Part shown: positions 48,854-50,652 of the stretch, one piece after another | How the letters are laid out: every line of letters begins with the position of its first letter | Numbering within the stretch: the first letter of the stretch is position 1 | Notes under the pieces: generated by a model | The model's input: the letters and a program-made list of their open reading frames with translations, nothing else | What the model was told of the DNA's origin: nothing | The model's database searches: none | Translations under genes and position numbers: made by a program | Source of the DNA: an uncultured Eubacteriales bacterium | Lineage (GTDB): Bacteria > Bacillota > Clostridia > Oscillospirales > Acutalibacteraceae | DNA: 50,652 nt | Direction: 5' to 3' | Assembly (NCBI GenBank): GCA_934445015.1 | Contig: CAKSDJ010000007.1 | Span: forward strand, 1 to 50,652

Positions 48854-50652
48854 TTAATTGTATTTTTTTGCTTTGCGTGAAAGCGTAACGGCTGCACCCA
48901 AAAGCATCGTTGCACCGATGAACTCAGGTACAAAACTATCGCCGGTTGAGGGGCTGGTATTTCTGTAATCGGTACCTGCGCCCGAACCTGAAGACGCGCT
49001 GCCGTTGTTATAGTTGTTATTGCCGCCGTTTGTTGTTCCGTCGTCAATAACAAGACCTATTTCCGCAATAGCGAAATATCCGAGACGGTCGGTGGTAACA
49101 GACGCCGCTATTACCTTATCCTTTTCATCGGCAATAAGTTTTGTATTAAGCATTTTTGAGGTGCCGTTTTCAAGGTCAACATAATAAATTGCAATGTCGC
49201 CGCTTATGGTCTTAGGCAACGCAATCGTTACCAAAGCTTTTGAACCGTCAGCCATATTCTCAGACGGTGATATCTCATATGCGACAAAGTTTTTAACGTT
49301 CAATTTGCCGAGTGCTGATTTAACATCATCATATTTTGAGTCGTCTTTTCCAATCTCAAATACGTCGGTAATAACATCTTTAGAGAAAGCGTTTGTTGTC
49401 GCCTCAATGCTTACGCTTTCATCTTCGTTTGCATATGCGTAATCAAATGTTGAATATCCGCAGCCGTAACCGTTGGCGTCCTCACACCATTTATATACAC
49501 CCTCATAACGCTTGCTGTCGGTTTCAATGGTATGCTCTGCGTAGTCACCCTTGCCGCACTCTGTACATTCATGCCAGTGACCTTTGTCATCATATCTGTA
49601 TATGGGGTTTCCATCCTGGTCAACGTCAACATAATTGTGATTTAATTTGGGAATTGTAACCTCATCTTCGGTAGTCGGAACAGTTGCAGCAGCGTCTTTA
49701 AACAAAAGTCCGCAAACGTTACATTTGTAATACTCTAAGTTACCTGCGTTTGAACACGCAACCTTAACTGCGTCTACCTTTGTCATTGTGCTTGCGTCGT
49801 GCGGACACGCCCAATTACACTTATCGCAAACATTGTCATTGCCGAAGATATGTTTTTCATCCTTTGTTACTTCATACAGACAGTCTGCACATTTTCCGCT
49901 ATGTCCGTTTGCACCGTCGATGGTGTATATAACGTTGTGCGCGGTCTCGGTTATTTTGGTCTGACATACTTCGCAATATGTCCAGTGCTTGTCGCCGTCC
50001 ATACCGTAAACAAGTTCGCCGTTTGAATCCCTGAGTTCTACGTGAGCACCTGTTGCAGCAATTACAACATCATCAGCCGATACCGCCGTGTTCATGGGTG
50101 CCATAATATCATCGGTGAGGAATATTTTTCCGCATACAGAACAGGTCCAATATGCTTTGTTGCCGGCGCTTGCACACGTTGCCGCAACCGCATCGGTCTT
50201 AACAAGTTTGTGACCTTCTGCTGTGCCGTGGTATTCATAATCAATATGTCCGCAATCGCAAATAGTTTTTGTATTGGGTGCGGTTACGCAGTCGCCGTCT
50301 TTATCCTCAACTTTTTTAAGGTGATCAGCACTTTTGTGATCACACTCAAACTTACAAACCGTACAAACGCTTGAATCATCATAAGTATGGTTTATAACAG
50401 TTACACCTTCAATGCCGCAATCTGTGCAACGTGCGGTATGGCCTGCGTATTTATCGGCAGTAGAAGGAGTGCCTTCAAGTCTGTGCGATACCTGAAGTTC
50501 AAGTGTTGAAGTATTTGCAAACCAGGTACCCTCAAAATCAAGTTTCATACTGTTTAAGGCGTTTGCACCGGTCACTTGTGCAGTGGTAAGTGTTTTAACA
50601 CCTGTAAATGATGCGTCAACTGCCTTATCGGTATAAACATTTACATAGTCGC
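48854..50652 (-). CDS. Large surface protein with CxxC repeats and SPSTG anchor (C-terminal part, cut by window edge)
   Basis: The frame stays open past the right edge (NVYTDKAVDASFTGVKTLTTAQ before the GTG at 50575), so this is the last about 598 residues of a longer protein. The first 50 visible residues match the end of the beta-helix module in the 1635-residue neighbour (NVYTD..., GVKT, LDFEGTW). Next come about seven repeats with a CxxC pair (CTVCKF, CSVCGKIF, CEVCQTKI, CADCLYEV, CDKCNW, CNVCGLLF, CTECGKG) with conserved His and Gly, as in gut clostridial surface proteins. A stalk domain follows, then a Gly/Asn linker, SPSTG, a hydrophobic stretch and KAKK. A surface adhesin or binding protein is likely. 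Starts may be far upstream. Confidence 0.85.
   Translation of the reverse strand, partial: DYVNVYTDKAVDASFTGVKTLTTAQVTGANALNSMKLDFEGTWFANTSTLELQVSHRLEGTPSTADKYAGHTARCTDCGIEGVTVINHTYDDSSVCTVCKFECDHKSADHLKKVEDKDGDCVTAPNTKTICDCGHIDYEYHGTAEGHKLVKTDAVAATCASAGNKAYWTCSVCGKIFLTDDIMAPMNTAVSADDVVIAATGAHVELRDSNGELVYGMDGDKHWTYCEVCQTKITETAHNVIYTIDGANGHSGKCADCLYEVTKDEKHIFGNDNVCDKCNWACPHDASTMTKVDAVKVACSNAGNLEYYKCNVCGLLFKDAAATVPTTEDEVTIPKLNHNYVDVDQDGNPIYRYDDKGHWHECTECGKGDYAEHTIETDSKRYEGVYKWCEDANGYGCGYSTFDYAYANEDESVSIEATTNAFSKDVITDVFEIGKDDSKYDDVKSALGKLNVKNFVAYEISPSENMADGSKALVTIALPKTISGDIAIYYVDLENGTSKMLNTKLIADEKDKVIAASVTTDRLGYFAIAEIGLVIDDGTTNGGNNNYNNGSASSGSGAGTDYRNTSPSTGDSFVPEFIGATMLLGAAVTLSRKAKKYN

Noticed and set aside
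1..50652. CRISPR array, insertion sequence, integrase or prophage
   Set aside because: No regularly spaced repeats, transposase or phage structural genes were seen; the only near-periodic repeats are coding modules in the surface proteins.

Overview
The window looks like chromosome of a spore-forming, anaerobic clostridial Firmicute, most plausibly an uncultured gut member of the Oscillospirales/Ruminococcaceae. The pointers are moderate GC, AddAB instead of RecBCD, ThyX instead of ThyA, PduL-type phosphotransacylase, HemW, a tandem glycine riboswitch, a SpoIIID remnant, oleate hydratase, and surface proteins with SPxTG-type C-terminal anchors. No rRNA, CRISPR array, prophage or insertion sequence is visible. 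The two window edges cut an ATPase gene (left) and a large surface-protein gene (right). The placement is inferred from gene content only.

Layout. 1-2015 (minus): 5' part of an AAA_14/DUF4143-type ATPase, two small unknown proteins and an R2K-type ATP-grasp protein. 2259-4580: a short SpoIIID-like gene missed by length cut-offs, then a pyridoxal kinase gene facing a C-terminally truncated PdxR/MocR regulator. 4690-8306 (plus): a four-gene envelope cassette (LiaF-like, DUF4097, ABC ATPase, ABC permease). 8369-12822 (minus): nth overlapping a PTS EIIC-like permease, then pnp and rpsO, with structured leaders on both. 13108-14514 (plus): an HtrA protease. 14660-17154 (minus): oleate hydratase with a TetR regulator upstream. 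17320-17486: tRNA-Trp and a CAU tRNA from one promoter. 17617-24940 (minus): YbaK-like deacylase, addA, addB. 25129-27025: ECF S component and YwlG (plus), a zinc-ribbon membrane protein (minus) and an XRE regulator (plus).

27225-34977 is a long, tightly packed minus-strand series in which neighbours often overlap: thyX-tmk-DJ-1-mltG-trhP, then pduL-hemW-histidine phosphatase, then ung-abrB. On the plus strand follow prs, a tandem glycine riboswitch, an alanine/glycine:cation symporter broken by a one-base frameshift, and htpG. 

40415-50652 (minus) is an envelope/polysaccharide locus: a solute-binding lipoprotein, a 1635-residue modular beta-helix surface protein and a GH16 glucanase lipoprotein in series, preceded by the C-terminal part of a second surface protein that carries the end of the same beta-helix module followed by CxxC-rich repeats. 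Together these would bind, cut and import a beta-glucan-type polysaccharide. This is the most distinctive accessory region; no clearly new defence or mobile system was seen. Several promoter and leader structures (pnp, htpG, ohyA, thyX/prs, pdxK/pdxR, XRE/zinc-ribbon) are worth a closer look.
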